A stretch of 64,000 bases of DNA from Nocardioides pini (GCF_026712185.1 NZ_JAPPUX010000003.1:496001-560000), one strand, 5' to 3'. Positions 33,961 to 42,082 are shown, counted from the stretch's first letter. The notes: generated from the sequence alone by a model not told the origin. Made by a program: numbers and translations.

Positions 33961-34043
33961 CAGCGGCCGGCGGCGGGACCCCAGCCACCGCGCTCGGTGC
34001 CAGACGACGTCCTCAGGGGCGCCGAGTACGGCGACCGGGCGGA

Positions 34044-34085
34044 CGTCATACGAAGGCGTACGTATGGGTGCGGGTTCGTATGACG
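34044..34085. repeat. 42-nt hairpin repeat (family copy D)
   Basis: Identical to copy C across the 42-base core and lying 125 bases further on. The duplicated segment is about 85 bases long because the flanks are shared too. It lies just beyond the 3' end of the hemolysin III gene, consistent with a role at transcript ends. Confidence 0.85.
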
Positions 34086-34148
34086 CAGCGGCCGGCGGCG
34101 GGACCCCAGCACGGCGAGCGGAGCGAGCCAATCGACGGAGCGAGCCAA

Positions 34149-34889
34149 TCAGCGCAGCGAGTAGGTGGCGAGCGAGACGCCGACGTAGTGGGCGGCGAAG
34201 GCGAGGATCGTGAAGGAGTGGAAGACCTCGTGGAAGCCGAACCAACGCGGTGAGGGGTTGGGGCGCTTGAGGCCGTAGACCACGCCACCGAGCGTGTAGA
34301 GCACGCCGCCGACCGCGACGAGGACGAGCGTGGCGACCGCGATGCCGCTGCTGAAGCGGTTGGCGCCCTCCATGAACTGGGGGATGAAGAACACCGCCGC
34401 CCAGCCGAGGGCGATGTACATCGGCGTGTAGAGCCAGCGCGGCGCGTCGGTCCAGAACACGCGGAAGAACACGCCGGCGATCGCGGCGATCCACACGACG
34501 AGCAGCAGCGTCGTACGCGCGGTGCCGTCGAGGAAGAGCAGGGCGTAGGGCGTGTAGGTGCCCGCGATCAGCACGAAGATGTTGGCGTGGTCGAAGCGGC
34601 GCAGGAACGCCCACGTGCGCGGCGACCACGTGCCGCGGTGGTAGATCGCCGAGACCGTGAACACGAGGAGCGCGGACAGCGCGAAGGCGGCCGACCCGAC
34701 GCGGGTGGAGGCCGTGGGGGAGAGCGCGACCAGCACGATGCCGGCGGCGAGCGCGATCGGCGCGGTGGCCGCGTGCAGCCAGCCGCGCAGGTGCGGCTTG
34801 ATCTCGGCCATCTTGTCGGCCATCACCTCGCCGGCACGCTCCACGGCGTGCTCGACGCGGTCGCGAGACGTCATGCCGGGGTTCTCCAT
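34149..34889 (-). CDS. hemolysin III family (PAQR/TrhA) membrane protein
   Basis: A 246-residue seven-span protein of the PAQR-related hemolysin III family. The metal-site motifs are visible: RGWLHAATAP, SAIYHRG, FDHANIFVLIAGTYTPYAL and FHEVFHSFTILAFAAHY. In E. coli the homologue TrhA affects membrane energetics; haemolysis is not the likely role. The ATG at 34889 follows a minus-strand TACGTT (34896-34901) by 6 bases. It is divergent from the Z-prenyl synthase, the same pairing as Rv1085c-Rv1086 in M. tuberculosis (from memory). Confidence 0.88.
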   Translation of the reverse strand: MENPGMTSRDRVEHAVERAGEVMADKMAEIKPHLRGWLHAATAPIALAAGIVLVALSPTASTRVGSAAFALSALLVFTVSAIYHRGTWSPRTWAFLRRFDHANIFVLIAGTYTPYALLFLDGTARTTLLLVVWIAAIAGVFFRVFWTDAPRWLYTPMYIALGWAAVFFIPQFMEGANRFSSGIAVATLVLVAVGGVLYTLGGVVYGLKRPNPSPRWFGFHEVFHSFTILAFAAHYVGVSLATYSLR

Positions 34890-34965
34890 GTCACGAACGT
34901 ACCCGGAGGGGTGCGAGTTCCGCAGTCGAGTGCACCGAGTGCCCGGTCACACGGCGCGACGGCGT

Positions 34966-34971
34966 TACGAT
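34966..34971 (+). promoter_or_regulatory. -10 hexamer TACGAT of the Z-prenyl synthase gene
   Basis: TACGAT ends 6 bases before the GTG at 34978 and fixes the start. The frame is open far upstream into the antisense of hemolysin III, which is not part of this protein. Confidence 0.6.
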
Positions 34972-34977
34972 CGGTTG

Positions 34978-35757
34978 GTGGTCAACGTGAAGGACGCCGT
35001 GCGACGGGTGCTCTACCCGGCCTACGAGTCCCGGGTGGTGAAGTTCCTGCCCCACGACCAGATCCCGAAGCACGTGGGCGTCATGCTCGACGGCAACCGC
35101 CGGTGGGCGAAGGCGGTCGGGCTCAACACCGCGGAGGGCTACCAGGCCGGCGCCGACAACATCCGTCCGCTGCTGGGGTGGTGCGAGGAGGTCGGCGTCG
35201 AGGTCGTCACGCTGTGGCTGCTGTCGAGCGACAACCTCACCAACCGCCCGCCCGACCAGCTGACCGGGCTGCTGAAGATCATCGAGGGCGCCGTCGAGTC
35301 GCTCGCCGAGGCACGCCGTTGGCGGATCCACCCGGTCGGTGCCCTCGACCTGCTGCCGACGGAGACCGCCGAGCGGCTCAAGGCGGCCGAGGAGAGCACC
35401 CGCGACATCGACGGCCTGCTCGTCAACGTCGCGGTCGGCTACGGCGGGCGCCGCGAGATCGCGGACGCCGTACGCGCCCTGCTCGCCGACCACGCCACCA
35501 AGGGCACCTCGCTCGAGGAGCTCGCCGACATCATCGACGTCGAGCACATCGCCGAGCACCTCTACACCAAGGGCCAGCCCGACCCCGACCTGGTGATCCG
35601 CACGTCGGGGGAGCAGCGCCTGGGCGGCTTCCTGCTGTGGCAGTCGGCCAACTCGGAGTTCTACTTCTGCGAGGCCCTGTGGCCCGACTTCCGGCGCGTC
35701 GACTTCCTGCGCGCGATCCGTGCGTACGCCGAGCGCGAGCGCCGCTTCGGCGGCTGA
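34978..35757 (+). CDS. cis-prenyl (Z-isoprenyl) diphosphate synthase
   Basis: A 259-residue cytosolic prenyltransferase of the UppS family, adding isopentenyl units in Z configuration to make precursors of undecaprenyl or decaprenyl phosphate. Catalytic D38 is in HVGVMLDGNRRWAK. Other marks are WLLSSDNLTNRP, LLVNVAVGYGGRREI and PDLVIRTSGEQRLGGFLLWQSANSEFYF. By position beside hemolysin III and phoH2 it corresponds to Rv1086, the short-chain (C15) enzyme, but chain length cannot be decided by eye. GTG start by the leaderless rule. Confidence 0.9.
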   Translation: MVNVKDAVRRVLYPAYESRVVKFLPHDQIPKHVGVMLDGNRRWAKAVGLNTAEGYQAGADNIRPLLGWCEEVGVEVVTLWLLSSDNLTNRPPDQLTGLLKIIEGAVESLAEARRWRIHPVGALDLLPTETAERLKAAEESTRDIDGLLVNVAVGYGGRREIADAVRALLADHATKGTSLEELADIIDVEHIAEHLYTKGQPDPDLVIRTSGEQRLGGFLLWQSANSEFYFCEALWPDFRRVDFLRAIRAYAERERRFGG

Positions 35758-35833
35758 CCGACGACTCGCAGACGTCATCCGACCGTCACCTCGCGTTCGG
35801 GCGTGTCGCCCCGGATCGGGTCACCCACGGGCG

Positions 35834-35839
35834 TACTTT
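35834..35839 (+). promoter_or_regulatory. -10 hexamer TACTTT of phoH2
   Basis: TACTTT predicts transcription from about 35846, leaving a leader of about 130 bases before the GTG at 35976. Most other single genes in the window appear leaderless, so a long leader stands out. Confidence 0.45.
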
Positions 35840-35845
35840 CGCGAC

Positions 35846-35975
35846 ATCAGCAGGTGGGGAAGCCTGCTGAACCGGGAGGCACACCTTGGGCACTCAGATG
35901 GGAGCTCTCCGGTCCGTTGAATGACATCGGGCCGGGCGAGGAGTGCGCGCGCCGACCCGCAGCAAGGGGTTAGAC
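35846..35975 (+). other. structured 5' leader of phoH2
   Basis: The leader contains a 7-bp hairpin CAGCAGG/CCTGCTG at 35848-35869 with loop TGGGGAAG, then an A/G-rich stretch CCGGGAGGCAC. The ribosome site AAGGGG ends at 35969, 6 bases before the start codon. I could not match it to a riboswitch class I know; the conserved cores of the c-di-AMP, cobalamin and SAM classes are absent. A 56-codon frame (35803-35973) crosses it but has poor codon use. Confidence 0.4.
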
Positions 35976-37301
35976 GTGGCCAGCAGCAAGACCTCGCCCA
36001 GCAGCACCCGTCGCACGTACGTCCTCGACACCAGCGTCCTCCTCGCCGACCCGGCCGCCATCAAACGCTTCGCCGAGCACGAGGTCGTGCTCCCCGTGGT
36101 GGTGATCACCGAGCTGGAGGGCAAGCGCAACCACCCGGAGCTCGGCTTCTTCGCCCGCTCGGCGCTGCGGGCCCTCGACGAGCTGCGCATCGTCAACGGA
36201 CGCCTCGACCAGCCCGTCCCCGTGGGGGCGGAGGGCGGCACGGTCCGCGTCGAGCTCAACCACACCGACCCGGAGTCCCTGCCGTCGGGCTTCCGGCTGG
36301 GCGACAACGACACCCGCATCCTCGCGGTCGCCTGCAACCTGGCCAACGAGGGCCACCGGGTCACCCTGGTCAGCAAGGACCTCCCGCTGCGCATCAAGGC
36401 CTCGGCCGTGGGGCTCGACGCCGAGGAGTACCGCGCCGAGGCCATCAGCAGCTCCGACACCGGCTACACCGGGATGGCCGAGCTCGAGGTGCCCTCGAGC
36501 GACCTGGACGAGCTCTACGAGGACGGGGTCATCGACCTCGCCGACGCCCGCGACCTCCCGTGCCACAACGGGCTCGTGCTGCTGTCGGACAGGGGTACGG
36601 CGCTGGGCCGCGTGGGGGCGGACAAGCGCGTGCACCTCGTCCGCGGCGACCGGGACGCCTTCGGCATCCACGGCCGGTCGGCCGAGCAGCGGGTGGCGCT
36701 CGAGATGCTCCTCGACCCCGAGGTCGGCATCGTGTCGCTCGGCGGCCGCGCCGGCACCGGCAAGTCGGCGATGGCGCTCTGCGCCGGCCTCGAGGCCGTG
36801 ATGGAGCGCCGCCACCACAAGAAGGTCGTCGTCTTCCGGCCGCTCTTCGCCGTCGGCGGCCAGGAGCTCGGCTACCTGCCCGGCTCGGAGAACGAGAAGA
36901 TGTCGCCCTGGGCCCAGGCGGTCTTCGACACCCTCGGCGCCCTGGTCTCGCGCGACGTCGTCGACGAGGTGATGGACCGCGGGATGCTGGAGGTCCTGCC
37001 GCTCACGCACATCCGCGGCCGCTCGCTCCACGACGCGTTCGTCATCGTCGACGAGGCGCAGTCGCTGGAGCGCAACGTCCTGCTCACCGTGCTGTCCCGC
37101 ATCGGCGCGAACTCCAAGGTCGTGCTCACCCACGACGTCGCCCAGCGCGACAACCTCCGGGTCGGCCGCCACGACGGCATCGTCGCGGTGGTGGAGAAGC
37201 TCAAGGGCCACCCGCTCTTCGCCCACGTCACCCTCACCCGCTCCGAGCGGTCGCCCATCGCCGCGCTCGTGACGGAGATGCTGGAGGACGTCACCCTCTG
37301 A
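35976..37301 (+). CDS. phoH2: PIN-PhoH fusion protein (PhoH2-type RNase/helicase)
   Basis: A 441-residue cytosolic protein with an N-terminal PIN ribonuclease domain (about residues 13-150; acidic residues in [12 protein letters not shown] with D18, VVITELEGK and [12 protein letters not shown]). The C-terminal PhoH ATPase/helicase domain (about 225-441) has Walker A GRAGTGKS at 257-264 and Walker [13 protein letters not shown]. Mycobacterial PhoH2 unwinds and cuts RNA in an ATP-dependent way. The GTG at 35976 with AAGGGG upstream is preferred over GTG 35943. Mycobacterial phoH2 has an upstream antitoxin gene (phoAT); no convincing equivalent is seen here. Confidence 0.9.
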   Translation: MASSKTSPSSTRRTYVLDTSVLLADPAAIKRFAEHEVVLPVVVITELEGKRNHPELGFFARSALRALDELRIVNGRLDQPVPVGAEGGTVRVELNHTDPESLPSGFRLGDNDTRILAVACNLANEGHRVTLVSKDLPLRIKASAVGLDAEEYRAEAISSSDTGYTGMAELEVPSSDLDELYEDGVIDLADARDLPCHNGLVLLSDRGTALGRVGADKRVHLVRGDRDAFGIHGRSAEQRVALEMLLDPEVGIVSLGGRAGTGKSAMALCAGLEAVMERRHHKKVVVFRPLFAVGGQELGYLPGSENEKMSPWAQAVFDTLGALVSRDVVDEVMDRGMLEVLPLTHIRGRSLHDAFVIVDEAQSLERNVLLTVLSRIGANSKVVLTHDVAQRDNLRVGRHDGIVAVVEKLKGHPLFAHVTLTRSERSPIAALVTEMLEDVTL

Positions 37302-37321
37302 CCGGGTCGCAGCCCCCTGCC

Positions 37322-37401
37322 GCGCTGTAACGCCGGGTTACCACCGGTACCCACCATGGAGCACCCTGGTGGGTACCAGCAGTAACCCGGCGTTACAGCG
37401 C
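37322..37401. repeat. 80-nt nested palindrome
   Basis: The outer arms GCGCTGTAACGCCGGGTTAC (37322-37341) and its exact complement (37382-37401) pair over 20 bp. Inside, GGTACCCACCA (37346-37356) pairs perfectly with 37367-37377 over 11 bp around a 10-base loop. Only two 4-base internal loops interrupt it. It begins about 20 bases after phoH2 and could be a strong terminator, a recombination site or a REP-like element. Confidence 0.85.
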
Positions 37402-37433
37402 TGAGCCGAGGCCGCCGAGGCGGTGGCGGTCGT

Positions 37434-37487
37434 CACCTGCGTGTGGCGGGTGAGTCGTCTGTGACGCAGGTGGTCTGCTGTGACGCA
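37434..37487. promoter_or_regulatory. candidate regulator sites upstream of the SLT gene
   Basis: CTGTGACGCA occurs twice, 19 bases apart (37459 and 37478), and a 9-bp inverted repeat CACCTGCGT/ACGCAGGTG overlaps the first. GTGAC-type half-sites are known for actinobacterial Crp/Glx proteins upstream of cell-wall lytic genes; that link is inference. Confidence 0.3.
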
Positions 37488-37700
37488 AGGGACAGCACCA
37501 ATTGTGGCGTTCGGTTTGCACGTGGTTGAACCCTCATGCATGGTGGCTCGTGACCGATTCGTGACCTCGGTCCCCGGCAGGGCGCAGGGATCCCCCTCAT
37601 CACCGCCCCGTCCCGCCGGACCAGGTCCTCGTGGTCGTCCTACGCGCCTCCGTGCACGACCCGGCGTGACACCCCCTGTCGTCAACCCCCGTGAGCCCCT

Positions 37701-38378
37701 GTGTCGAAGTCAGACAAGTACGTCCCGAAGCACCGCGCCCCCGGCAAGCACAAGGCCGTCCGCGCGCCGCGTCGCGCCCTGCGCACCGGCGTCGCCCTGA
37801 CCGGCCTGGCGGCCGCCGTGACCGGCGTCAGCGTCACCGGCGGCCTCGCCTCGAGCGAGCCCGACGCGCTGACCCCCGCCGCTGCCGACGTGGCGCCCGC
37901 CACCCCGAGCCCGTCCGCCGGTGCCACGCCGGAGGCCGCCGGCTCGACCGCCGCCGCGACCCCTCTCGAGCGGTCGTCGCGGCAGGTCGCCTCGCGCTCG
38001 GCGCGGCGCACCGACAAGGCCAAGGCCACGACCCTGGCGATGTCCGGCGGCTCGGCCGTGACGCGCTCGGAGAAGCTGTCGGAGGGCGACCCCCGCGACA
38101 TCGCCCGCGCGCTGCTGCCGGAGTACGGCTTCTCCTCCGACCAGTTCTCCTGCCTCGACGCGCTCTACGTGAGCGAGTCGGACTGGCGCATCGACGCCGA
38201 CAACCCGACGTCGTCGGCGTACGGCATCCCGCAGGCGCTGACGCAGCTGCACGACCTCCCGGCGGACTACATGACCTCCGCCGAGTCGCAGATCCGGTGG
38301 GGCCTGGAGTACATCCAGGACAGCTACGGCACCCCCTGCAGCGCGTGGAGCTTCAAGCAGGGCAACGGCTGGTACTGA
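37701..38378 (+). CDS. secreted lytic-transglycosylase-like (SLT) protein
   Basis: A 225-residue exported protein. A basic N-terminus and hydrophobic segment (about residues 28-50) form a signal or anchor. A Pro/Ala/Ser-rich region follows to about residue 130, then an SLT-like domain (about 132-225) with SESDWRIDADNPTSSAYGIPQALT. The glutamate in SESDW is in the position of the catalytic glutamate of lytic transglycosylases. It probably cuts peptidoglycan in the cell wall during growth or division. The domain is short (about 90 residues) and close to Rpf-like actinobacterial proteins. Its long upstream region suggests tight control. Confidence 0.8.
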   Translation: MSKSDKYVPKHRAPGKHKAVRAPRRALRTGVALTGLAAAVTGVSVTGGLASSEPDALTPAAADVAPATPSPSAGATPEAAGSTAAATPLERSSRQVASRSARRTDKAKATTLAMSGGSAVTRSEKLSEGDPRDIARALLPEYGFSSDQFSCLDALYVSESDWRIDADNPTSSAYGIPQALTQLHDLPADYMTSAESQIRWGLEYIQDSYGTPCSAWSFKQGNGWY

Positions 38379-38425
38379 CCCTGCGCGTGCCGTGACGCGG
38401 GAGCGGCACCGCCCGGCCGCCGACC

Positions 38426-40747
38426 TCAGGTGAGGTAGCGGACCTCGACGGTGTCGATGGTGCCCTCGAAGGGGAACGGCGCGCGGTCGTAGTAGTCGAG
38501 CGAGACCGGACCGCCCAAGCAGGTCCCGATGTCGAGGCAGTCGTTGGCCGTGAACAGCAGCGGTGCGCTGACGGGGACCACTCCCGAGGCGACCTCGTCG
38601 CCGTCGACCGTGAGCGTGACGTCCAGCGGGCCACCCGGCCGGACCTCGGCGTACTCCGTGCGGACCTCCACCCGGTGCCGTCCGGCCGTGAGCCGCTGGC
38701 CGGACCTGATCTTGGTCCGCATGAGGATGAAGCAGTTGTACTCGTAGCAGAGGTACCCGTCGTCGAGGTAGCAGGTGAGGCCCCCGCCGGCCCCACCGAG
38801 CGCGTACAGGACGCCGTTCGCCGACTCGGGCAGCTCCGCGTCGACGGTCACGGTGTTGGCCCGGTTGCCGAGCGCGGGCGCGCAGAACTCGGGCATCCGC
38901 ACGACGTCGCCGCTGAACGTCCAGCTGCGGTACGGCGTGGAGATGCGCAGCTCCGGGTGGTAGACGGGCACCCACAACCCGCCTCCGATCGGGTAGACGC
39001 TGTTGCGGGCGGCCTCGATCGCGAAGACCTCCTTGAGCTCGGCCAGCTTGTCGGGGTGCGTGTCGGCGACGTCGTGGGCCTGGGTCCAGTCCTCGTCGAG
39101 GTGGTAGAGCTCCCACCGGTCGTGGTCCGGTGTCCAGTCCTGGATGCCGGGAGGCAGGCCGGGGAGCCACGGCGTCCGCGGCCCGAACGCGGAGGCCATC
39201 CACCCGTCGTGGTAGATCGCACGGCTGCCCATGATCTCGAAGTACTGCGTCCTCAGCCGGCCCTCGGCCTCGGGGTCGTCGAAGGTGTAGGCGAAGCTGG
39301 TGCCGTCCAGGTCCTGCTGCTCCACGCCGCGCACGACGCGCGGCGGAGTGATCCCGAGGACCTCGTAGATGGTCGGCACCAGGTCGTTGCAGTGGTGGAA
39401 CTGGGAGCGGGGTCGGACGTCGGGCGCGATCCGCGCGGGCCAGCGCACCGCCATCGGGTTCCGGGTGCCGCCGAGATGCGAGGCCACCAGCTTCATGCCC
39501 TTGTACGGCGTGCTCCCGGCCCACGCCCAGCCGGCGTGGTACTGGTTGTCGGTCTTCGGTGAGCCGAGCACGTCGAGGCCGCCCAGCTCGTCGAGCGCCT
39601 TGATGTGCATGTCTGTGGTGGTCGGGATCCCGTTCTGGGCCAGCAGCTCGCTGATGGTGCCGTTCTGACCCTCGCCGGACGAACCGTTGTCCCCCCAGAT
39701 GTAGAACACCAGCGTGTTCTCGGCCTGGCCCAGGCGCTCGACCTCGTCGACGAGGCGACCGACCTGCACGTCCACGTGCTCGGCGAATCCGGCGGCGACC
39801 TCCATCAACCGTCGCTGGAAGGGCTTCTCGTCGTCCGGGATGTCGTCCCACGCAGGGAGCGTGGGGTCACGCGGCGTCAGCTCGGCGTCCGCCGGGATCC
39901 ACCCGGCCGCCTTGGCGTTCGCGAACGTGCGCTCGCGGTAGGCGTCCCAGCCGTCGTCGAACCGGCCGGCGTACTTGTCCGCCCACTCCTTCATGACGTG
40001 GTGCGGACCGTGCAGGCAGCCGCTGGCCCAGTACATGAAGAACGGCTTGTCCGGCTCGAAGGCGCGGTGGCGACGCAGCCAGCCGATCGCGTCGTCGGCC
40101 AGGTCCTCGCTGAGGTGGTAGCCGTCCTCGGCCCGCCGCGGGGGGAGCACGCTGGTGGTGTTGCGCACCAGGTTGGGCTCGTACTGGCTGGCCTCGCCCG
40201 CGAGGAACCCGTAGAAGTACTCGAACCCACGACCGGTCGGCCAGTTGTGGAAGGGTCCCGACGGCGTGGTCTCCTCGGCCGGCGTGTTGTGCCACTTGCC
40301 GAAGGCCGCCGTCGCGTACCCGTAGTCGGTCAGGACCTCGGCGACCAGCGAGGTGCTCGTCGGGATGTGGCCGGAGTACCCGTCCCAGTCGTTGGCGAGC
40401 TCCGCGATCTGCCCGTTCCCGATCCGGTGGTGGTTGCGCCCGGTCAGGAGCGAGGCACGCGTGGGCGAGCACATCGCCGTCGTGTGGAAGCGGTTGTAGC
40501 CGATGCCTTCCGACAGCACGCGCGTCAACGTCGCAGTACGTACGTCACCGCCGAAGGTGTCGGGCAGGCCCGGGCCGGCGTCGTCGATGAGGACGACCAG
40601 GATGTTGGGGGCATCGGGCGCCAGGCGGCGCTCCGGAGCACGCGGCTCGTAGACCGAGTCCTGCATCGTGCGTCCGGCACGGGACGCCGACGGTGTCGGG
40701 GGGAAGGGCAGGACGTCCTGGCGCGGCAGCTTCGCAAAGGGGCTCAC
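38426..40747 (-). CDS. sulfatase (arylsulfatase family, formylglycine type)
   Basis: A 773-residue sulfatase removing sulfate esters. The formylglycine motif is C93-SPTRASLLTGR, which needs an FGE-type maturase. The metal site is in ILVVLIDDAGPG and IWGDNGSSGEGQ. At this length, with HLGGTRNPMAVRWP, it resembles the large arylsulfatases of the AtsA type. A C-terminal beta domain (about residues 620-773) follows the catalytic part. No signal peptide is visible, so it looks cytosolic. GTG 40747 has AGGA upstream. It stands alone, between the SLT protein and the DUF4396 gene. Confidence 0.88.
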   Translation of the reverse strand: MSPFAKLPRQDVLPFPPTPSASRAGRTMQDSVYEPRAPERRLAPDAPNILVVLIDDAGPGLPDTFGGDVRTATLTRVLSEGIGYNRFHTTAMCSPTRASLLTGRNHHRIGNGQIAELANDWDGYSGHIPTSTSLVAEVLTDYGYATAAFGKWHNTPAEETTPSGPFHNWPTGRGFEYFYGFLAGEASQYEPNLVRNTTSVLPPRRAEDGYHLSEDLADDAIGWLRRHRAFEPDKPFFMYWASGCLHGPHHVMKEWADKYAGRFDDGWDAYRERTFANAKAAGWIPADAELTPRDPTLPAWDDIPDDEKPFQRRLMEVAAGFAEHVDVQVGRLVDEVERLGQAENTLVFYIWGDNGSSGEGQNGTISELLAQNGIPTTTDMHIKALDELGGLDVLGSPKTDNQYHAGWAWAGSTPYKGMKLVASHLGGTRNPMAVRWPARIAPDVRPRSQFHHCNDLVPTIYEVLGITPPRVVRGVEQQDLDGTSFAYTFDDPEAEGRLRTQYFEIMGSRAIYHDGWMASAFGPRTPWLPGLPPGIQDWTPDHDRWELYHLDEDWTQAHDVADTHPDKLAELKEVFAIEAARNSVYPIGGGLWVPVYHPELRISTPYRSWTFSGDVVRMPEFCAPALGNRANTVTVDAELPESANGVLYALGGAGGGLTCYLDDGYLCYEYNCFILMRTKIRSGQRLTAGRHRVEVRTEYAEVRPGGPLDVTLTVDGDEVASGVVPVSAPLLFTANDCLDIGTCLGGPVSLDYYDRAPFPFEGTIDTVEVRYLT

Positions 40748-40806
40748 GGTGGTCCTCGTCCGGGTCGGCGAACCGCCACCGTAGGGAGCAGGCGTGGGTC
40801 CCCGCG

Positions 40807-41463
40807 TCACCCGCGGTGGGCGAGACCGGCGCGCGCGGCGTGACCGGTCGGCGTCGGGTCCTCGAGCGCGTCGGCGACGGAGACGACGAGCCCGCCCAGC
40901 ATGAAGGCGACGATCGCCGCCACCAGCGTCGAGGTGGCGAGGTCCGGGATGAGGCGCCGCGCGCCCTCCGGCTCCGCGCCGTGGAAGTGGTGGGTCAGGG
41001 CGTGACCCTTGCCGCGGGCGAGCAGGTAGCGGTTGACGGGCCAGGCCGCGAAGAACGCCACGGTCAGGGCGAGCATCATGGACAGCCAGAAGACCGGGTT
41101 GACCAGTCCGGCGTCCATCGCGCCGGGGATGACGGCCACCACCAGGTTGTCGACGAGCTCCATGGTGGCGATCGAGAGGGTGTCGGCCGCGAGGACGACG
41201 GTCAGGGCGGCTCCCAGGCCGAGACCCGCTCGCAGCAGGGGCAGGGTCGACAGGGCGTAGCCGAAGAGGAACGCCAGACCGATCGCGACGGCGATGGTGG
41301 CGAGGTTGCCCAGCCCCAGGGCGGTGCCGACCATCAGGCCGAGGATCTCGCCGATGGCGCAGCCGGTCAGGCAGTGGAGGGTGGCGGAGACCGCCATCGC
41401 GTTGGTGCTGCCCATGTCGTGGTGGGAGCTGTGCCCGGCTCCGGGGAGCGTGCTGTGATCCAT
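40807..41463 (-). CDS. DUF4396 membrane protein
   Basis: A 218-residue protein with a histidine-rich N-terminus (MDHSTLPGAGHSSHHDM), then ATLHCLTGCAIGEILGLMVG, the DUF4396 signature with two cysteines. About six spans and a second histidine cluster (HALTHHFHG, about residues 159-167) follow. The function of DUF4396 is not established. The His/Cys-rich termini and an operator-like palindrome in its promoter point to copper or another soft metal, which is inference. The promoter has both boxes plus a 17-base spacer, with the transcript starting at the ATG. The GNAT gene ends within the -35. Confidence 0.78.
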   Translation of the reverse strand: MDHSTLPGAGHSSHHDMGSTNAMAVSATLHCLTGCAIGEILGLMVGTALGLGNLATIAVAIGLAFLFGYALSTLPLLRAGLGLGAALTVVLAADTLSIATMELVDNLVVAVIPGAMDAGLVNPVFWLSMMLALTVAFFAAWPVNRYLLARGKGHALTHHFHGAEPEGARRLIPDLATSTLVAAIVAFMLGGLVVSVADALEDPTPTGHAARAGLAHRG

Positions 41464-41469
41464 GCGTCG

Positions 41470-41498
41470 AAGATACCCCCCGGGGGTATTGAGGTCAA
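41470..41498 (-). promoter_or_regulatory. DUF4396 promoter with palindromic operator in the spacer
   Basis: On the minus strand, TTGACC (41493-41498) and TATCTT (41470-41475) are spaced by exactly 17 bases. The palindrome ATACCCCCCGGGGGTAT (41473-41489) fills the spacer and overlaps the -10. TACCCC...GGGGTA is the known operator form of the CsoR family of copper- and thiol-responsive repressors. The start codon lies 6 bases after the -10. Confidence 0.7.
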
Positions 41499-42082
41499 CG
41501 GGGGTCGACGGTCGTCGTCATCACGCAGTTCTTCAGCCCCTTGGGGCGGACGTAGGTGAAGCCGAGGCGCTCGTAGAGGGCGCGCGTGCCGTTGTACAGG
41601 AACGACGACGACATCTTCTTGGTCTGGTCGGTCAGGTCGTGGGGGTAGGACTCGACCACGCCTCCCCCCGACTGCGCGATCAGGTCGAGCGCCCCACGGA
41701 TCGCGAGCTCGGTGACCCCGCGCCGGCGGTGGCGCTTGTCGACGAAGACGCAGGTGATCCGCCAGTCCGGGTCGACGTCCTTCTCGGCGTCGTACTGCTT
41801 GAGGTGGTGCAGGCTCGGGAGCTCGACCGGTGTGCCGTACTCCGCCCACGCGACGGCCTCGTCACCGTCCATGACCAGGGCGGCGTGCGCCTCGCCCTTC
41901 TCGACGTACGCCTTCTTGAGCGCGCGGTTGGCCTCCCTGCCCTGGCCCCGCTCCGGGCTGTCCGGGTGGAACCAGATGCAGTAGCAGCCGCCGAAGATCC
42001 CGTTGTGCCGGATGACGAGGTCGTCGAAGGCCGACCAGGTCTCGGGCGTCAGGGGCCTGATGTCGTACGACGTCTCGCTCAT
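41495..42082 (-). CDS. GNAT-family N-acetyltransferase
   Basis: A 195-residue acetyltransferase with an N-terminal FGGCYCIWFHP segment and the acetyl-CoA motif A region ITCVFVDKRHRRRGVTELAIRGAL (about residues 109-132, RRRG being the pyrophosphate loop). Motif B ends in YERLGFTYVRPKG. The substrate is unknown. The ATG at 42082 follows TACGGT (minus strand, 42089-42094) by 6 bases, with TCGACG between; fumC upstream has the same TACGGTCGACG arrangement. Its end overlaps the -35 of the DUF4396 promoter. Confidence 0.82.
   Translation of the reverse strand: MSETSYDIRPLTPETWSAFDDLVIRHNGIFGGCYCIWFHPDSPERGQGREANRALKKAYVEKGEAHAALVMDGDEAVAWAEYGTPVELPSLHHLKQYDAEKDVDPDWRITCVFVDKRHRRRGVTELAIRGALDLIAQSGGGVVESYPHDLTDQTKKMSSSFLYNGTRALYERLGFTYVRPKGLKNCVMTTTVDPR

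Larger units (their letters stand above)
33665..34148. other. 484-base intergenic region dominated by repeats
   Basis: No gene is supported here. The part near 33740-33840 is rich in GCTCGCTCCGCTCGC-like simple sequence. Then come two long direct repeats (about 33900-33985 and 34022-34110), each containing one 42-nt hairpin of the family also found at 15.3 kb. At 34116-34148 the unit CGGAGCGAGCCAATC occurs twice just before the hemolysin III stop. The upstream edge must hold the promoter of the small membrane protein gene, but no clear -10 is visible. Confidence 0.7.
37302..37700 (+). other. 399-base intergenic region with palindrome and repeat elements
   Basis: No gene is supported. It holds an 80-nt nested palindrome (37322-37401), CTGTGACGCA repeated at 37459-37468 and 37478-37487 (19 bases apart), and a 9-bp inverted repeat CACCTGCGT/ACGCAGGTG (37434-37442, 37464-37472). 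A possible promoter, TTGCAC (37516-37521) and CATGGT (37539-37544) with 17-base spacing, would give a leader of about 150 bases for the SLT gene. The GTGAC repeats are placed like activator or repressor sites. Confidence 0.6.

Noticed and set aside
35803..35973. A 56-codon frame directly before phoH2, considered as a phoAT-like antitoxin
   Set aside because: Codon use is poor for this genome (many A/T third positions), it has no ribosome site, it overlaps the predicted transcription start, and I see no likeness to the mycobacterial antitoxin. A leader RNA is more likely.
37550..37700. A c-di-AMP (ydaO) riboswitch before the secreted SLT gene, as seen for rpf-type genes in other actinobacteria
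   Set aside because: The conserved core blocks of that riboswitch, as I remember them, are not present in the sequence. A covariance-model scan would settle it.
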